DNA of 64,000 bases from Pseudomonas viridiflava (GCF_003702045.1 NZ_RBTP01000002.1:1-64000), one strand, 5' to 3'; numbered from the stretch's first letter, positions 9,151 through 18,113 are shown. Notes: generated by a model not told the origin, from the letters alone. Numbers and translations are program-made.

Positions 9151-10557
9151 TTAGATATCTGGAGGAAGGAAATCCCGGCTTGGATCATAGTCGTGATTCA
9201 GGTAGGCGGATAAAGACCTGAGATCGTCTGGACTGAGCGAACCCGCTGCTTGTTTGAGCTTCAGGTTGTCCAGAATGTAGTCATAGCGAGCGTCGTTATA
9301 ATCTCGAACGGCGGCATACAATTGCCGCTCAGCGTTCAACACATCGACAACGTTTCTAGAGCCGATATCAACTCCGACCTTGTTAGCCTCTACCGACTTT
9401 CTTCCGGATCGAATGCTCTGGCGTCGGGCGGCTATCTGCTCGATGTCTGAATTTATCCCCCGAAATGCATTTCTCGTGTTGAGCACTACCTCACGACGTC
9501 GATCTTCTTGCTCATCCTGACTTTGGTACAAACGCTCCGTCGATTCTCGAACCTGCGAATTGACCATTCCACCAGAATACAATGGGATGCTTAGCTCAAC
9601 ACCGATACTGCTCTGGGCTACATTGCCTCGGTATCCGCCCGTCCCGGACTCCGCAGGATTACTATAGCCAAAACCATCATTATTGCCTGTGCGGTACGAC
9701 ACCACGGCATCAACCGTAGGAGCATGCCCCGCTTTACGCTGGCGAAGAGTCTGCTCAGCGGCGCTCACCGCATGCTCGGCAGCCTGCAACTGAAGGTTTT
9801 GCTTTATCGCGGCATCCACCCAAAGAACCGGATTGTTAGGGTTTGGAGGTATGACCGGCAATTGGTGACCCATACCATCGAGGGAGTCATAGGAATTTTT
9901 GGTAAGGCGATAAAGAGCCTCATAGGCATCATCAACTTTGCGTTGAATGAGCTGCCGATTAGCTCGGGCATTGTCGTACGCAGCTTGAGCATCATAAACG
10001 TCAGTAATACTTGAGGCTCCATCCTCAAGACGGCCCTGCGCTTGATCTCTTTGCCGTAAAAGCGCTGCCTCCTCAGCCTCAGCGGCGGCTCTTGCATCAA
10101 GCTGACGTAGCGTTTCGAAATACGCTTGCGCGGCAGTCAGTATCAGCTCTTGCTCTTTCGCGGAAAGCTCAAGCGCCGCTTGGCTGACCGTGAATTCTGC
10201 AGCTTTAAGTTGATACCAGCGATCTATGCGAAATAGAGGTTGGCTCAAGTTGGCTCGAAAGGTCGTGCTGCTGCGCTCCCTCGACAGCGCTGGCTCGTCG
10301 CGATCCAACTGAGTCACCTCCGTCGTCGCTCCTGCTGTGAGGCTTGGCAGCAACCCGGAACGCGCCTGTGGCGTTGCTTCTAATTGAGCTTGATAGGTAT
10401 GCCGCGCAGCGGAAAGCCTCGCATCGTTCAGTGATGCAGCTTGATAAACCGCGAGCAGATCTGCGCGCTTTGAGTAAGGTTCGCGTGCCAGAGCTTCTTG
10501 GGCATCTAAGGCGAAAAGGTAAAGAGAAAGCGCGCAGAGATAGAAGTTGTGCTTCAT
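9151..10557 (-). CDS. TolC-family outer membrane channel
   Basis: 468 residues from ATG 10557; an in-frame ATG eight codons upstream (10581) is an alternative. A signal peptide is evident (MKHNFYLCALSLYLFALDAQ, cleavage near EALA). The body shows the TolC/OEP duplicated helical pattern (YQAASLNDARLSAARHTYQ; later VGVDIGSRNVVDVLNAERQL, which is the usual equatorial-domain signature of TolC homologues). It provides the outer-membrane duct for the HlyB-HlyD pair encoded just downstream. First gene of the type I secretion operon. Confidence 0.92.
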   Translation of the reverse strand: MKHNFYLCALSLYLFALDAQEALAREPYSKRADLLAVYQAASLNDARLSAARHTYQAQLEATPQARSGLLPSLTAGATTEVTQLDRDEPALSRERSSTTFRANLSQPLFRIDRWYQLKAAEFTVSQAALELSAKEQELILTAAQAYFETLRQLDARAAAEAEEAALLRQRDQAQGRLEDGASSITDVYDAQAAYDNARANRQLIQRKVDDAYEALYRLTKNSYDSLDGMGHQLPVIPPNPNNPVLWVDAAIKQNLQLQAAEHAVSAAEQTLRQRKAGHAPTVDAVVSYRTGNNDGFGYSNPAESGTGGYRGNVAQSSIGVELSIPLYSGGMVNSQVRESTERLYQSQDEQEDRRREVVLNTRNAFRGINSDIEQIAARRQSIRSGRKSVEANKVGVDIGSRNVVDVLNAERQLYAAVRDYNDARYDYILDNLKLKQAAGSLSPDDLRSLSAYLNHDYDPSRDFLPPDI

Positions 10558-11112
10558 CGACGTTCCATGTATCGGATGCATCCAGACAACCTAAATGCCA
10601 GCCAGTCAGATTTGTCGGCCAGCCGATAAAAGTCTTTAGCGTTGCACAGCACACCCAGCGTAAGGACGTATCTGAACGTCCAGCAGCGCAATTGCCGCCA
10701 GAGCTGACGTCGGTTTCTCGGTTATGATGGGTGAACTCATTCAACGGCGCCGACGCTGATCGGGAAACCATTCCACAACGCAGCACCCTTGCTGAGGTAA
10801 AGCTGCATTTTGCCTAATCATACCAGCGCAGCAAAAGAGGGTCGTGGCTATTTTGTAGTCTGACGTCCTATTTGCCTTGGCCATATGATCAAACGTTTCA
10901 AGATCGACCTCTGTGCTCACGAAAAACTGATAAAGCGCTTGCCAGATCGTAGATTGGCTTGAGTCGACGACGTTCATCAGCTTGCTTGATTAGCCGGTAT
11001 TCTATGCGTTTCATCCAGAGCAGAATAAGCAATTGCTTGGCTAGGAAATATGAAGTAGGAAGCTGAAGGGTTTTCACTCCAACTGGCCGGTGCTCGTCCA
11101 TGCCATCTGTTA
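10558..11112. other. 555-bp region upstream of T1SS operon
   Basis: Should contain the promoter of the tolC-hlyB-hlyD operon. Two short overlapping minus-strand frames (10741-10977, 78 codons; 10898-11101, 67 codons) are open but show no recognisable domain and only weak start signals. I see no convincing gene. Confidence 0.3.
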
Positions 11113-11442
11113 CTACAGCACCTCTCGTAAATAGCCCTCGATCACTCGCAAGGGGGCGTCCAGTGAGTCCATTGTTCGAGCGGCGTAGAAACCGGCGGAA
11201 AGATGTTGAAGCTCGCGCCCGAGCGGCTTGTCAGGGCCGCCCATCGCTTCAAGCGCAACGAGCAGGCACTCATTGATCTTCTGCTGAATCGCATCCACAT
11301 CACTCCTGGCTATCAACAGTTTGAAGACGTCGCGATTGTAGTCACCCATGAGTAGATCATCGCGCAAAATTGGACTTCCATCTTCAATCTCATAAGCAAG
11401 CTTATGACAAAAAAGAGAGACTGTTTCCAATTCCGATGCCAT
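11113..11442 (-). CDS. Small hypothetical protein
   Basis: 109 residues from ATG 11442 (an earlier in-frame start at 11457 is possible). Composition is that of a soluble, acidic, mostly helical protein (NRDVFKLLIARSDVDAIQQK; ending APLRVIEGYLREVL). I do not recognise a family. It follows the gene at 11605-11937 on the same strand after 160 bp. Coding character is supported by normal residue composition and a length unlikely by chance in either neighbour frame; function unknown. Confidence 0.55.
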   Translation of the reverse strand: MASELETVSLFCHKLAYEIEDGSPILRDDLLMGDYNRDVFKLLIARSDVDAIQQKINECLLVALEAMGGPDKPLGRELQHLSAGFYAARTMDSLDAPLRVIEGYLREVL

Positions 11443-11604
11443 AGATAATCCTTGCAAAATGCTCTTTTGCCTCTAAAAATGCGTTTTCGTGGCGCCAACG
11501 CTCTCAACCGTCGCTGGTCTGTATAAAGGGCTCATCAATACGAGGTGTGATTTACGCCCGCGTATGCTCTCCAGGCTCGGCATGTACCGTATCGAAACAG
11601 CCCG

Positions 11605-11937
11605 CTACATCGACATTACAGACAGCACTTCCACATACCGGAATTTCTTCCTGGCTGCCTTGGTAGCTTCTTGCTCAGCAAGGAGTGAGCTCATCGTATC
11701 AGCCTCATAAATCAGCTCGTGCATTTTGCCTTCAAACTCATTACCTACACGCATGGTGACTCGCAACCTTGGTGTGAATGCCTTGGCGACGGTCTTTTTC
11801 TTTATCGGCTTTACGGGGTCTGTAGTCACGGCTTTCGGCAGGATAACTGGCTCCGGCGGTGTAATGGGCTGCGCAGCAGGCTCGATTTCACCGAATAGCG
11901 CCCGGCGCATCTCGTCTTCTGTAAGCTCTGTGCTCAT
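11605..11937 (-). CDS. Small conserved-looking island protein
   Basis: 110 residues if started at ATG 11937 (MSTELTEDEMRRALFG); the open frame reaches 11997. Residues 20-50 form a Pro/Lys-rich linker, and the C-terminal 55 residues look like a small alpha/beta domain (RLRVTMRVGNEFEGKMHELI, then an Ala/Lys-rich helix and FRYVEVLSV). I recall similar short proteins in Pseudomonas integrative elements, but cannot name a family. Role unknown. Confidence 0.55.
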   Translation of the reverse strand: MSTELTEDEMRRALFGEIEPAAQPITPPEPVILPKAVTTDPVKPIKKKTVAKAFTPRLRVTMRVGNEFEGKMHELIYEADTMSSLLAEQEATKAARKKFRYVEVLSVMSM

Positions 11938-12132
11938 GCCGCCTCTCGTAAATCTGGGATAAGTAACGTAGACCATTCTATCAGCATGGCTGGTCACTCG
12001 CTAAACGAGTCGCTATCCTAGACCTGCTGATCATGTAGGTTGATTAATGATGGGCAGCAGCTCCGTAACCGTCCGAGTAAAGCAGCACACGCGGACGTTA
12101 CAGTTCATTCCGTGTTTATTGCCAGCTACCAA

Positions 12133-12483
12133 TCACAGCCCCAAGTCACGCGCCATTCTGTTGTCTTCCACAGCGCCCGACGCCAGAGACGACGAGATTA
12201 GATATTGCTGCAGAGCCCCGTAAATATGCTCTCGCAGGTGAGCCCTGATCGAAACGAAAGTATCTCCGCGTTTCCAGCCTGACAGCCCTGCCCGGCTGAA
12301 AGCCTCACCTAGAGCTTCAATCCCTTCAGCACCGACGACCGCCACATGTATCCGTTCAAGCTGAGCGTAACCCGGACGACGCTAATAGCTTTGAACTGCC
12401 AAGGTGAGCAGTGCTACAAGCGCATCCCTTGGCATGCTTCGTTGCAAGGCGCACCAGATCTCCGGCTCCAACCGATAATCCAT
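12133..12483 (-). pseudogene. Possible nonsense-interrupted small gene
   Basis: From ATG 12483 a minus-strand frame reads 33 codons (MDYRLEPEIWCALQRSMPRD...) to TAG at 12384-12382. The same frame then continues open for 82 codons to 12133 with protein-like sequence (RPGYAQLERIHVAVVGAEGI... ending NRMARDLGL). Read through the stop, it would be one 116-residue protein. Either a single nonsense mutation broke the gene, or the second part is translated from GTG 12345. No family recognised. Confidence 0.35.
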
Positions 12484-13063
12484 TTTCACTTCCAAGCTCA
12501 GGACGGACTGATCCATATCAGTCGTTCGTGCTTGGCGACGAATTTTTTGTCTGTAGAAGTTTTAGTTTTGTAGCCAAAAAAGGCAGCGGCCTTGCCGCCG
12601 AAGGCCGATCTCCCCTTCCCCCCTTGCGTCAGTACCGCGCCGGGCGAGGAACTGCAATGGGAGCGGGTTCGAAAATTAGCATCTGCTAGGCCACTGACTA
12701 TCCAAATGCGCCCAGGTCGTAGAGCGTTTCGCAGAGAACAGTTGGCGGGGTGATCTTTTTATCTACGCATATGAAAGATGAGCACTCGAGACGGTTGCCC
12801 GCTTTCCGTAAAGCACTGGCACGGCTGGTTAAACAGTATGGACTCCCTTTGCTCCAGTAAGACGAAATTCAAAAATGGATCCAAAGCTGCGCGATTTGAT
12901 GGCATTCTGCCTGATCCATGATACGATTGAGTAACTTCGGTGGAATCTGCAGACGGGCAAGGGATGAACATAAAGAATCACAAGAGTCTATTCGTGTCCT
13001 ACGGGCTAAAACGAGCCACGGCCATGTGGATGGTTTCCGATAAGCTCGTGCGGATTTAGAACT
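12484..13063. other. 580-bp region without a clear gene
   Basis: Only short or implausible frames occur. A 29-codon plus-strand frame at about 12769 (MKDEHSRRLPAFRKALARLV) has protein-like character but stops early and may be a remnant. The end of the region should hold the promoter of the 13064 gene. No terminator or RNA gene recognised. Confidence 0.3.
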
Positions 13064-13951
13064 ATGCTAATTTCGAATTCAATCTCTCGACTTCCCCAAA
13101 AAAACTGTCCTCCTCCAGACAATACTGTAGACATCTCATTTATAGAGATGACTCCTGAACTAATTAATATTTGGGATTCTGAAATCCAAAAGTTAGTGAA
13201 TTCTAACTATAAAAAATACCCACGCTGGCCTTTTCCTAAAGATGCATGCAATGCACAAGCTGATATTGCCCCCAGCACATCCAGGGCTCAGATTAATTTA
13301 GGGACGACTATTCTAGAATCTCCCATAACGACGCATACTGATGAAGCTCAGAAAAAACCTAGGCGATACAGGGCGGACGTAAAGTGGAAGTGGAAAGATC
13401 TTTTCTGGCGGCACTCGATCAATAACTATCTCGGTGAAAGAACCACACTGATAGGAAAATCGCATGCCGTTTGTATGATTCTAAGAAAAAACGGCCGTAC
13501 TTTCCCAATTGGAATGCTCATCGTTGTTCCGAAGTTTCTATCGGTGATCTCAGGGGACAGATCTAGCCGTGCTTTTTCTTGGTATCTTGCAGATGCGCCC
13601 ACAGAATTTTACAACGCTATAAAATCTCCAAAAATAGAAAATGTGGCAGACGCTCTTCTCGATTACAGCATCCAAGCAGGCCACCTGGAAAACGGATATC
13701 GAAGCTTGCTATTGCACGCCTCGCCAAAGGGCGGTGATCGGCTCAAGAAATTCTACAGGTCTGACTGTGGCATGGCCTCCGTCCCTGTAGCCGTCACTGC
13801 CGTTTCTAAAGCCAGATTTCTTTTGAGTCGCAAAGACTACTTTTTCTTCGACGACAAATCGGCCACAGAATTTTGCTCACAATACGACGTCTACAGACAA
13901 CCTAGTCCTGCTAGACTTCCTGCTCAGCAAAGCGCGTATCAAGGAGCATAA
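13064..13951 (+). CDS. Hypothetical protein, GNAT-like C-terminal half
   Basis: 295 residues, markedly more AT-rich than the surrounding DNA. ATG 13064 is the first start; ATG 13148 (MTPELINIW) is an alternative. The N-terminal 100 residues are polar and look disordered in part. The C-terminal half carries a pattern reminiscent of GNAT acetyltransferases: a hydrophobic strand (FPIGMLIVVPKFLSV), a helix followed by strand (GYRSLLLHASPKGGDRL) and KKFYRSDCGM, resembling the FYxxxGF end of the fold. The acetyl-CoA loop is not clear. It is followed one base later by the 13953 gene, so the two form an operon. Substrate unknown. Confidence 0.6.
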   Translation: MLISNSISRLPQKNCPPPDNTVDISFIEMTPELINIWDSEIQKLVNSNYKKYPRWPFPKDACNAQADIAPSTSRAQINLGTTILESPITTHTDEAQKKPRRYRADVKWKWKDLFWRHSINNYLGERTTLIGKSHAVCMILRKNGRTFPIGMLIVVPKFLSVISGDRSSRAFSWYLADAPTEFYNAIKSPKIENVADALLDYSIQAGHLENGYRSLLLHASPKGGDRLKKFYRSDCGMASVPVAVTAVSKARFLLSRKDYFFFDDKSATEFCSQYDVYRQPSPARLPAQQSAYQGA

Positions 13952-13952
13952 G

Positions 13953-14894
13953 GTGAGCAATCCATTTGCGCCAGACAAGCTAAACCGTGCCCTTGAACGC
14001 GCCTCAGGCACAGATTCGGACGATTTTTCTACGAAATCTGCCGAAGATCCCGGTTTCTTGGAAGAAAGAAGATCCCGTCTCGGTAATCCTCTTTCATTGC
14101 TCAGCAGGAGATTTTATCGTGAAGCGATGAAAGAATGGCCAAACCCTGAAGAAAATTACAACTGGCTTTATGATGATAGCCCCATTGAAAGTGCTGACCA
14201 CTATGCTCAGAACAACTTACTGAGTGTGGCCCGGCTGTGCACGATCAATTACCACAATAGCAGCTTGCGCCAGAAGCAACTCTTAGCCAGACTAAATCAA
14301 GAGTATTTTCTTAGATGCAAGCACCTCATCGATGCCACAAAAGAAGATGCGCAAAGAAAAGACTTGGTCTGCTTTTATGCAGCGAACAGGAATTTTTCTC
14401 TGCTCATAAGAACAACAATAAATCAACGCGTGGACTTTAAATCCCTCCTCATTGTTATTGCTGAAGCGCAGAGCTCTTTACGCCTTATCGTTGACGAAGC
14501 TTACCGATCAAGATCAACAAGCTTATTCAACACGCATACTATCTCTGCATTTTTTTCCAAATTAAAATCCCTCGTAATAGGGCGCACGGCAATGCCTGTA
14601 TTCCAGCCGCAAGTTTCAATCAGCCGCCCCGATCTCATAACAATGAAATTAATAGATCAAGACGCCCAAGCTCGATATTGGATGGCTGCCATTTCTGGGT
14701 CGCTCATGATTTACCGAGCGACGGCGAACTCCAACACAGAACCTGAGGTAATCATCGACGTGTCGACCGAACATACGCACGAGGCTGCAATGGAGATCGT
14801 AAGAGCTTTCTCTACACACAGCAGTGCAAATGAGGGCGTAGGACTTCTTCAGCCATTGAAGACGATCATTGAACAAAAAGTAAGTGCGGGATAA
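13953..14894 (+). CDS. Hypothetical protein, partner of 13064 gene
   Basis: 313 residues from GTG 13953, one base after the stop of the previous gene; AAGG just upstream is a weak ribosome site. Soluble, no signal peptide or membrane helix. The central part is helical and Arg/Leu-rich (LARLNQEYFLRCKHLIDATK), the C-terminal part alternates strands and helices (EPEVIIDVSTEHTHEAAMEI). I recognise no family. Tight coupling and shared AT-rich composition suggest that both proteins act together and arrived together. A bidirectional terminator follows. Confidence 0.6.
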   Translation: MSNPFAPDKLNRALERASGTDSDDFSTKSAEDPGFLEERRSRLGNPLSLLSRRFYREAMKEWPNPEENYNWLYDDSPIESADHYAQNNLLSVARLCTINYHNSSLRQKQLLARLNQEYFLRCKHLIDATKEDAQRKDLVCFYAANRNFSLLIRTTINQRVDFKSLLIVIAEAQSSLRLIVDEAYRSRSTSLFNTHTISAFFSKLKSLVIGRTAMPVFQPQVSISRPDLITMKLIDQDAQARYWMAAISGSLMIYRATANSNTEPEVIIDVSTEHTHEAAMEIVRAFSTHSSANEGVGLLQPLKTIIEQKVSAG

Positions 14895-14987
14895 CGCAAC
14901 CGTCTCATACTCGCACATGATGATCGAGCTCAGAAATGACCTGGAATCATCAATCTACGGCGAATCAACATAAGTGCATGTGTTAAG

Positions 14988-15012
14988 AAAAGAGCGCACC
15001 AGGCGCTCTTTT
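14988..15012. terminator. Bidirectional rho-independent terminator
   Basis: Perfect 10-bp stem AAAAGAGCGC (14988-14997), 5-nt loop ACCAG, GCGCTCTTTT (15003-15012). A-run and T-run flank it on either side, so it can serve the convergent genes ending at 14894 (plus) and 15026 (minus). Confidence 0.85.
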
Positions 15013-15025
15013 TAATAGGGTATGA

Positions 15026-15907
15026 TCAAACCGCTGGCCTAATGAATTCTAAAACTCGGCTCCACATCTTTCTTAGCGATTTTTTTTTTGCTATCCCCTC
15101 AAACTTCACCCTTACATCCTCAAAGTAAAGTGTCACAGAGACGATGTTCTCCTGCTTCAGATAAATGGGGCACTCAACAGCGAGACCTGCATAATCGGTG
15201 GTATAGGTGAGCTCTAGAGTGTCATCATCTCGATAACCGCTAATTATAGGAGCGAGATGAAGCTCTTGATCTATACCTGCAACTTCTGTGTGGGCACCTA
15301 AGGACAAGATGTTGCCAACGTAGACCTTGCGGTCACTCATGGAAAGCATGACCGGCTGCTGATTAGCGAAAGCCTCATAGAGCATCTTTAGTCGTGGGCT
15401 GTGCGCAACCGACTCTTTCAGCAAATAAGCCGAGACGATCTCATCCGCTCGCTCCTCAAATTTCTCTGCCCCACCCTTGTCTTGCCTAGATAGGCGACGC
15501 TTGAGGTTTTTCTTGAGGCGTCTCATGAGCCATTTAGTCCACGGCACAGGCAATAACATGGCAACTATACTCACCAGCACCAAGAACGCAGCCGCCTCTC
15601 CACGAATCTCATCCTTGGCCAGGCCGATCGCCTGCATTTTTGGGCTTAGCCAGTAGAGAAAGTCCGTGGAGAATGAGGGGAGGCAAAATTCAGTAAACCA
15701 GATGCAACCCGACCAGGAGTGAGAAATAAGAGCACTGATTAGCCCAATAGCCGCCAGCGAAACAAACAGGCAGTTCATACCATAGCGGGCAACCTGCAGA
15801 TATAAAAGCTGACCTTCATAACGGTGAAGCCGGTAATAAATACCTCGATGCTTAAGACAAACCAAAAAACCGCTTACAAGAAGCGGCAAGAGAAGTAAGA
15901 AGCCCAT
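15026..15907 (-). CDS. Two-helix membrane protein, last gene of unknown operon
   Basis: 293 residues from ATG 15907 with AAGGAAG upstream. Membrane segments at about 1-18 (MGFLLLLPLLVSGFLVCLKH), 42-63 (GMNCLFVSLAAIGLISALIS) and 104-122 (AAAFLVLVSIVAMLLPVPW). After a very basic stretch (RRLKKNLKRRLSRQ), a soluble domain of about 140 residues remains in the cytoplasm, with a beta-rich section (VMLSMSDRKVYVGNILSLGA) that could be a ligand-sensing domain. It lies 34 bp after the 62-aa gene. I know similar hypothetical proteins from Pseudomonas but no function. Confidence 0.7.
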   Translation of the reverse strand: MGFLLLLPLLVSGFLVCLKHRGIYYRLHRYEGQLLYLQVARYGMNCLFVSLAAIGLISALISHSWSGCIWFTEFCLPSFSTDFLYWLSPKMQAIGLAKDEIRGEAAAFLVLVSIVAMLLPVPWTKWLMRRLKKNLKRRLSRQDKGGAEKFEERADEIVSAYLLKESVAHSPRLKMLYEAFANQQPVMLSMSDRKVYVGNILSLGAHTEVAGIDQELHLAPIISGYRDDDTLELTYTTDYAGLAVECPIYLKQENIVSVTLYFEDVRVKFEGIAKKKSLRKMWSRVLEFIRPAV

Positions 15908-15941
15908 ATTTCTTCCTTATAGATCCTGAACCTCCTATTAT

Positions 15942-16130
15942 TTATGCCTTTTTGACCAAGCCTTTAGCTTTTTCCCTGGCAGCAAGTACTTGCTCTTTGA
16001 GTTCAGAAAACTCCATGGACACGCAGCCATCCTGCACTTGCAGCGTCTTGATGTTGGTGAGCGCCTCCAGAAACCTGTCGTCCTCTGCCCGCTCCGCTTT
16101 GGTTTTCTTTCCGATCATGTTGAACAGCAT
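15942..16130 (-). CDS. 62-aa lysine-rich small protein
   Basis: Start ATG 16130 has a strong ribosome site (GGAGAGG). The 62 residues are highly charged and helical (TKAERAEDDRFLEALTNIKT; ending AREKAKGLVKKA). No membrane segment. It sits 65 bp after the 521-aa gene and 34 bp before the membrane protein gene on the same strand, so it is part of one transcription unit. An adaptor or antitoxin-like role is conceivable but not shown. Confidence 0.65.
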   Translation of the reverse strand: MLFNMIGKKTKAERAEDDRFLEALTNIKTLQVQDGCVSMEFSELKEQVLAAREKAKGLVKKA

Positions 16131-16195
16131 AATTTTTCCTCTCCCTGTCTATTGCTATCAATTTAGCACACATCCACTTCACACAATCCAGCATT

Positions 16196-17761
16196 TCAAA
16201 CTGGCTGAGGGGCCGCGTAGATACGATCCAGAATGGTTTTGACATGCTGCTTTGGCCGCAAGCTCCCCTCTGCGCTCAACACAGCAACGGTACGAAACAT
16301 GTCGGCGTACGCTCCCTCTTTCATGACCATGTGCACCAGCAGATCGTGCGTGGCAATGCCCGTTGCATCGAAGAGGAAATCCGCCTGCATTTCCCCGTCG
16401 ACCGCCACCGACGCGCGCCATAAAAAACGGGGCAATGACCGGTAGAGGGAGTCACGAAGATCGAACCCTAGCCCTGGATACTGATCGCGCACCGACGATT
16501 TATAGTCGCTTGCAGTGGTCAGGTAGATGTCCCACTCACCACGATCAACGTCAAACTGGTCGCGCACGGCCTCAAGATATCTATCGGCAGCCATGACCAA
16601 GTCATGAATCTCGGCATAAGGCACGCGAATCTTGTGATAAATCGGCAGCATGACGAACTCCATCTCCGCCCTCACATCTCCCCGCCAAGAAGTAAGGAGT
16701 TCCTTGGAGTTTCCAAGCTGGTCTGCCGAGGAAAGAGCGGGCCAAGTCATTCGTGCGAATGGCCCTACCTGATCGTCATGTCCGTACAGCTTGTCAATTC
16801 GAGTAGCGCGGAGTTGGAGGCCACCTGCTTCGACAGCCCCGATGGGCTCTCCCTCCCGCAAGGAATAGCCTGTCATCGCGATTGCGTGAAAACCATCACT
16901 TCTCGGCTCGCCTTCACCCGAATGATCCTTAAGCTGACAGATCATCACACAAGGTATCTTTCCTCTTAAAAAGGCATACACCACCCCATTAAGCACATAC
17001 CGGTTAGGCGTACCTACAACCATTGGATCGAGGCCCACTCGCTTGATCGCATGGGCCATCTGGCTAGCAGTCAAGCCGTAATTGGGGAACGCTCTTGATC
17101 CTGACCGTGTGACATCCGCCGGCATGAGCTCGCTTGCCCAACGCGTTATCTCCACAGGCGGAGGAATGATGTGTTGAAACAGTTTTCCGGTACCTTGCAG
17201 GCACGACCAGATTGCACTAGTCGCGCAGGCAGCAACCACGTGATCCTGCTCCTGGTAGGCCAAGCTGCGCACTTCGAGATTGATGCCAAAGAGATGCACA
17301 TCATAGGTGCGCAAGCTTGGAAAGTATCGCCTTCCGCCATCGTCTGGATAGGTTACAAGGCATGTGCGCCCCACGAAGGATTGAGGGAGGGGCTTGACCA
17401 CCACGAATCCAAGATATGAGGCTTGTAGCTCCGCTTCTGAAAGCGCTCCAGGCTCACCAATCAGGCATCGCTCAAAATCTTCAGCAGTGAATTCCCTGCT
17501 GAAAAAATGAAGCCGCTGGGTTCGCCGGGAGTATTCCTGGAAACAACGATCGTAGTAAGCCGCGTAGTCCTCAAGGTAGTCACGATCAACATAATCGTGC
17601 TCTGCCAGGATGGTTCGAGCCTCAAGCTCCCCAAAATATTCGCTGAAATAGTCTAAATGCAGTTTCGACTCGACCCCTTCAAACGTATTGAGGTTACGCG
17701 AGCCGCTGACGAAGCATCTGATCAGATTGCTGTCAGAATAGGGAATGACATCGAATGTCAA
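16196..17761 (-). CDS. Putative papain/C39-fold cysteine peptidase-like protein
   Basis: 521 residues, TTG start at 17761 placed nine bases after the stop of the 70-aa gene. The first 200 residues are acidic and do not match a known domain. At about residue 182 the sequence VVAACATSAIWSCL resembles the nucleophile helix of papain-like and C39-like peptidases (small residues, Cys, then helix), and at about residue 292 DGFHAIAMTGYSL resembles the catalytic His strand of the same fold (HAVAVVGY type). Asp/Asn follows in the C-terminal half but its assignment is uncertain. The C-terminal 180 residues are unknown. Second gene of a four-gene operon. It may cleave a host or operon-encoded protein; inferred from two short motifs only. 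Confidence 0.6.
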   Translation of the reverse strand: MTFDVIPYSDSNLIRCFVSGSRNLNTFEGVESKLHLDYFSEYFGELEARTILAEHDYVDRDYLEDYAAYYDRCFQEYSRRTQRLHFFSREFTAEDFERCLIGEPGALSEAELQASYLGFVVVKPLPQSFVGRTCLVTYPDDGGRRYFPSLRTYDVHLFGINLEVRSLAYQEQDHVVAACATSAIWSCLQGTGKLFQHIIPPPVEITRWASELMPADVTRSGSRAFPNYGLTASQMAHAIKRVGLDPMVVGTPNRYVLNGVVYAFLRGKIPCVMICQLKDHSGEGEPRSDGFHAIAMTGYSLREGEPIGAVEAGGLQLRATRIDKLYGHDDQVGPFARMTWPALSSADQLGNSKELLTSWRGDVRAEMEFVMLPIYHKIRVPYAEIHDLVMAADRYLEAVRDQFDVDRGEWDIYLTTASDYKSSVRDQYPGLGFDLRDSLYRSLPRFLWRASVAVDGEMQADFLFDATGIATHDLLVHMVMKEGAYADMFRTVAVLSAEGSLRPKQHVKTILDRIYAAPQPV

Positions 17762-17770
17762 TTTGAGTTC

Positions 17771-17983
17771 TTAACCCAGCTTGATCGGGCGGTGCAAAGA
17801 TTCGCTGCTGACTTCCCGCATCTCGTTCATCCGCGCAATTGCCCGATCAACCTGACTGGAGGCTTGCTCGAACCTAGCGAGGGCATCGTCAGAACGGATC
17901 CACGCTCTCACGCGCTCCGGGAGCGATTCTTCAGGAGATGAAGCACGTGGGAGCTGATCGGCTTTCGAGTATGACAAGGTCAT
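17771..17983 (-). CDS. 70-aa acidic/helical first gene of operon
   Basis: ATG 17983 with GCAGGA upstream. 70 residues: polar N-terminus, then an amphipathic helix (ALARFEQASSQVDRAIARMN). It ends 9 bp before the TTG start of the peptidase-like gene, so translation is probably coupled. No family recognised. Such small first genes often encode an inhibitor or regulator of the next product; here this is only a guess from position. Confidence 0.6.
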   Translation of the reverse strand: MTLSYSKADQLPRASSPEESLPERVRAWIRSDDALARFEQASSQVDRAIARMNEMREVSSESLHRPIKLG

Positions 17984-18081
17984 GTGTCCTGCCTGCAGTG
18001 AGGGATAAGCGCATCTCGCGCCTACTTATGATATCGGAGGGTACCCGCTGGTTCAACAGGCTTGCTGAGTTTGGGGGGCAC

Positions 18082-18113
18082 TTATCCACAGTTTATCTAC
18101 AGAGATATCCACT
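18082..18113. promoter_or_regulatory. Cluster of DnaA-box-like 9-mers
   Basis: TTATCCACA (18082-18090) is a perfect consensus DnaA box. TTATCTACA (18093-18101) differs at one position and ATATCCACT (18105-18113) at two. They repeat in direct orientation every 11-12 bp, on the same helix face, about 100 bp upstream of the four-gene operon. They could be a replication-linked control site, or an operator read by another protein. Confidence 0.4.

Noticed and set aside
12759..12971. 70-codon minus-strand frame
   Set aside because: No start signal or recognisable pattern; codon content looks random.
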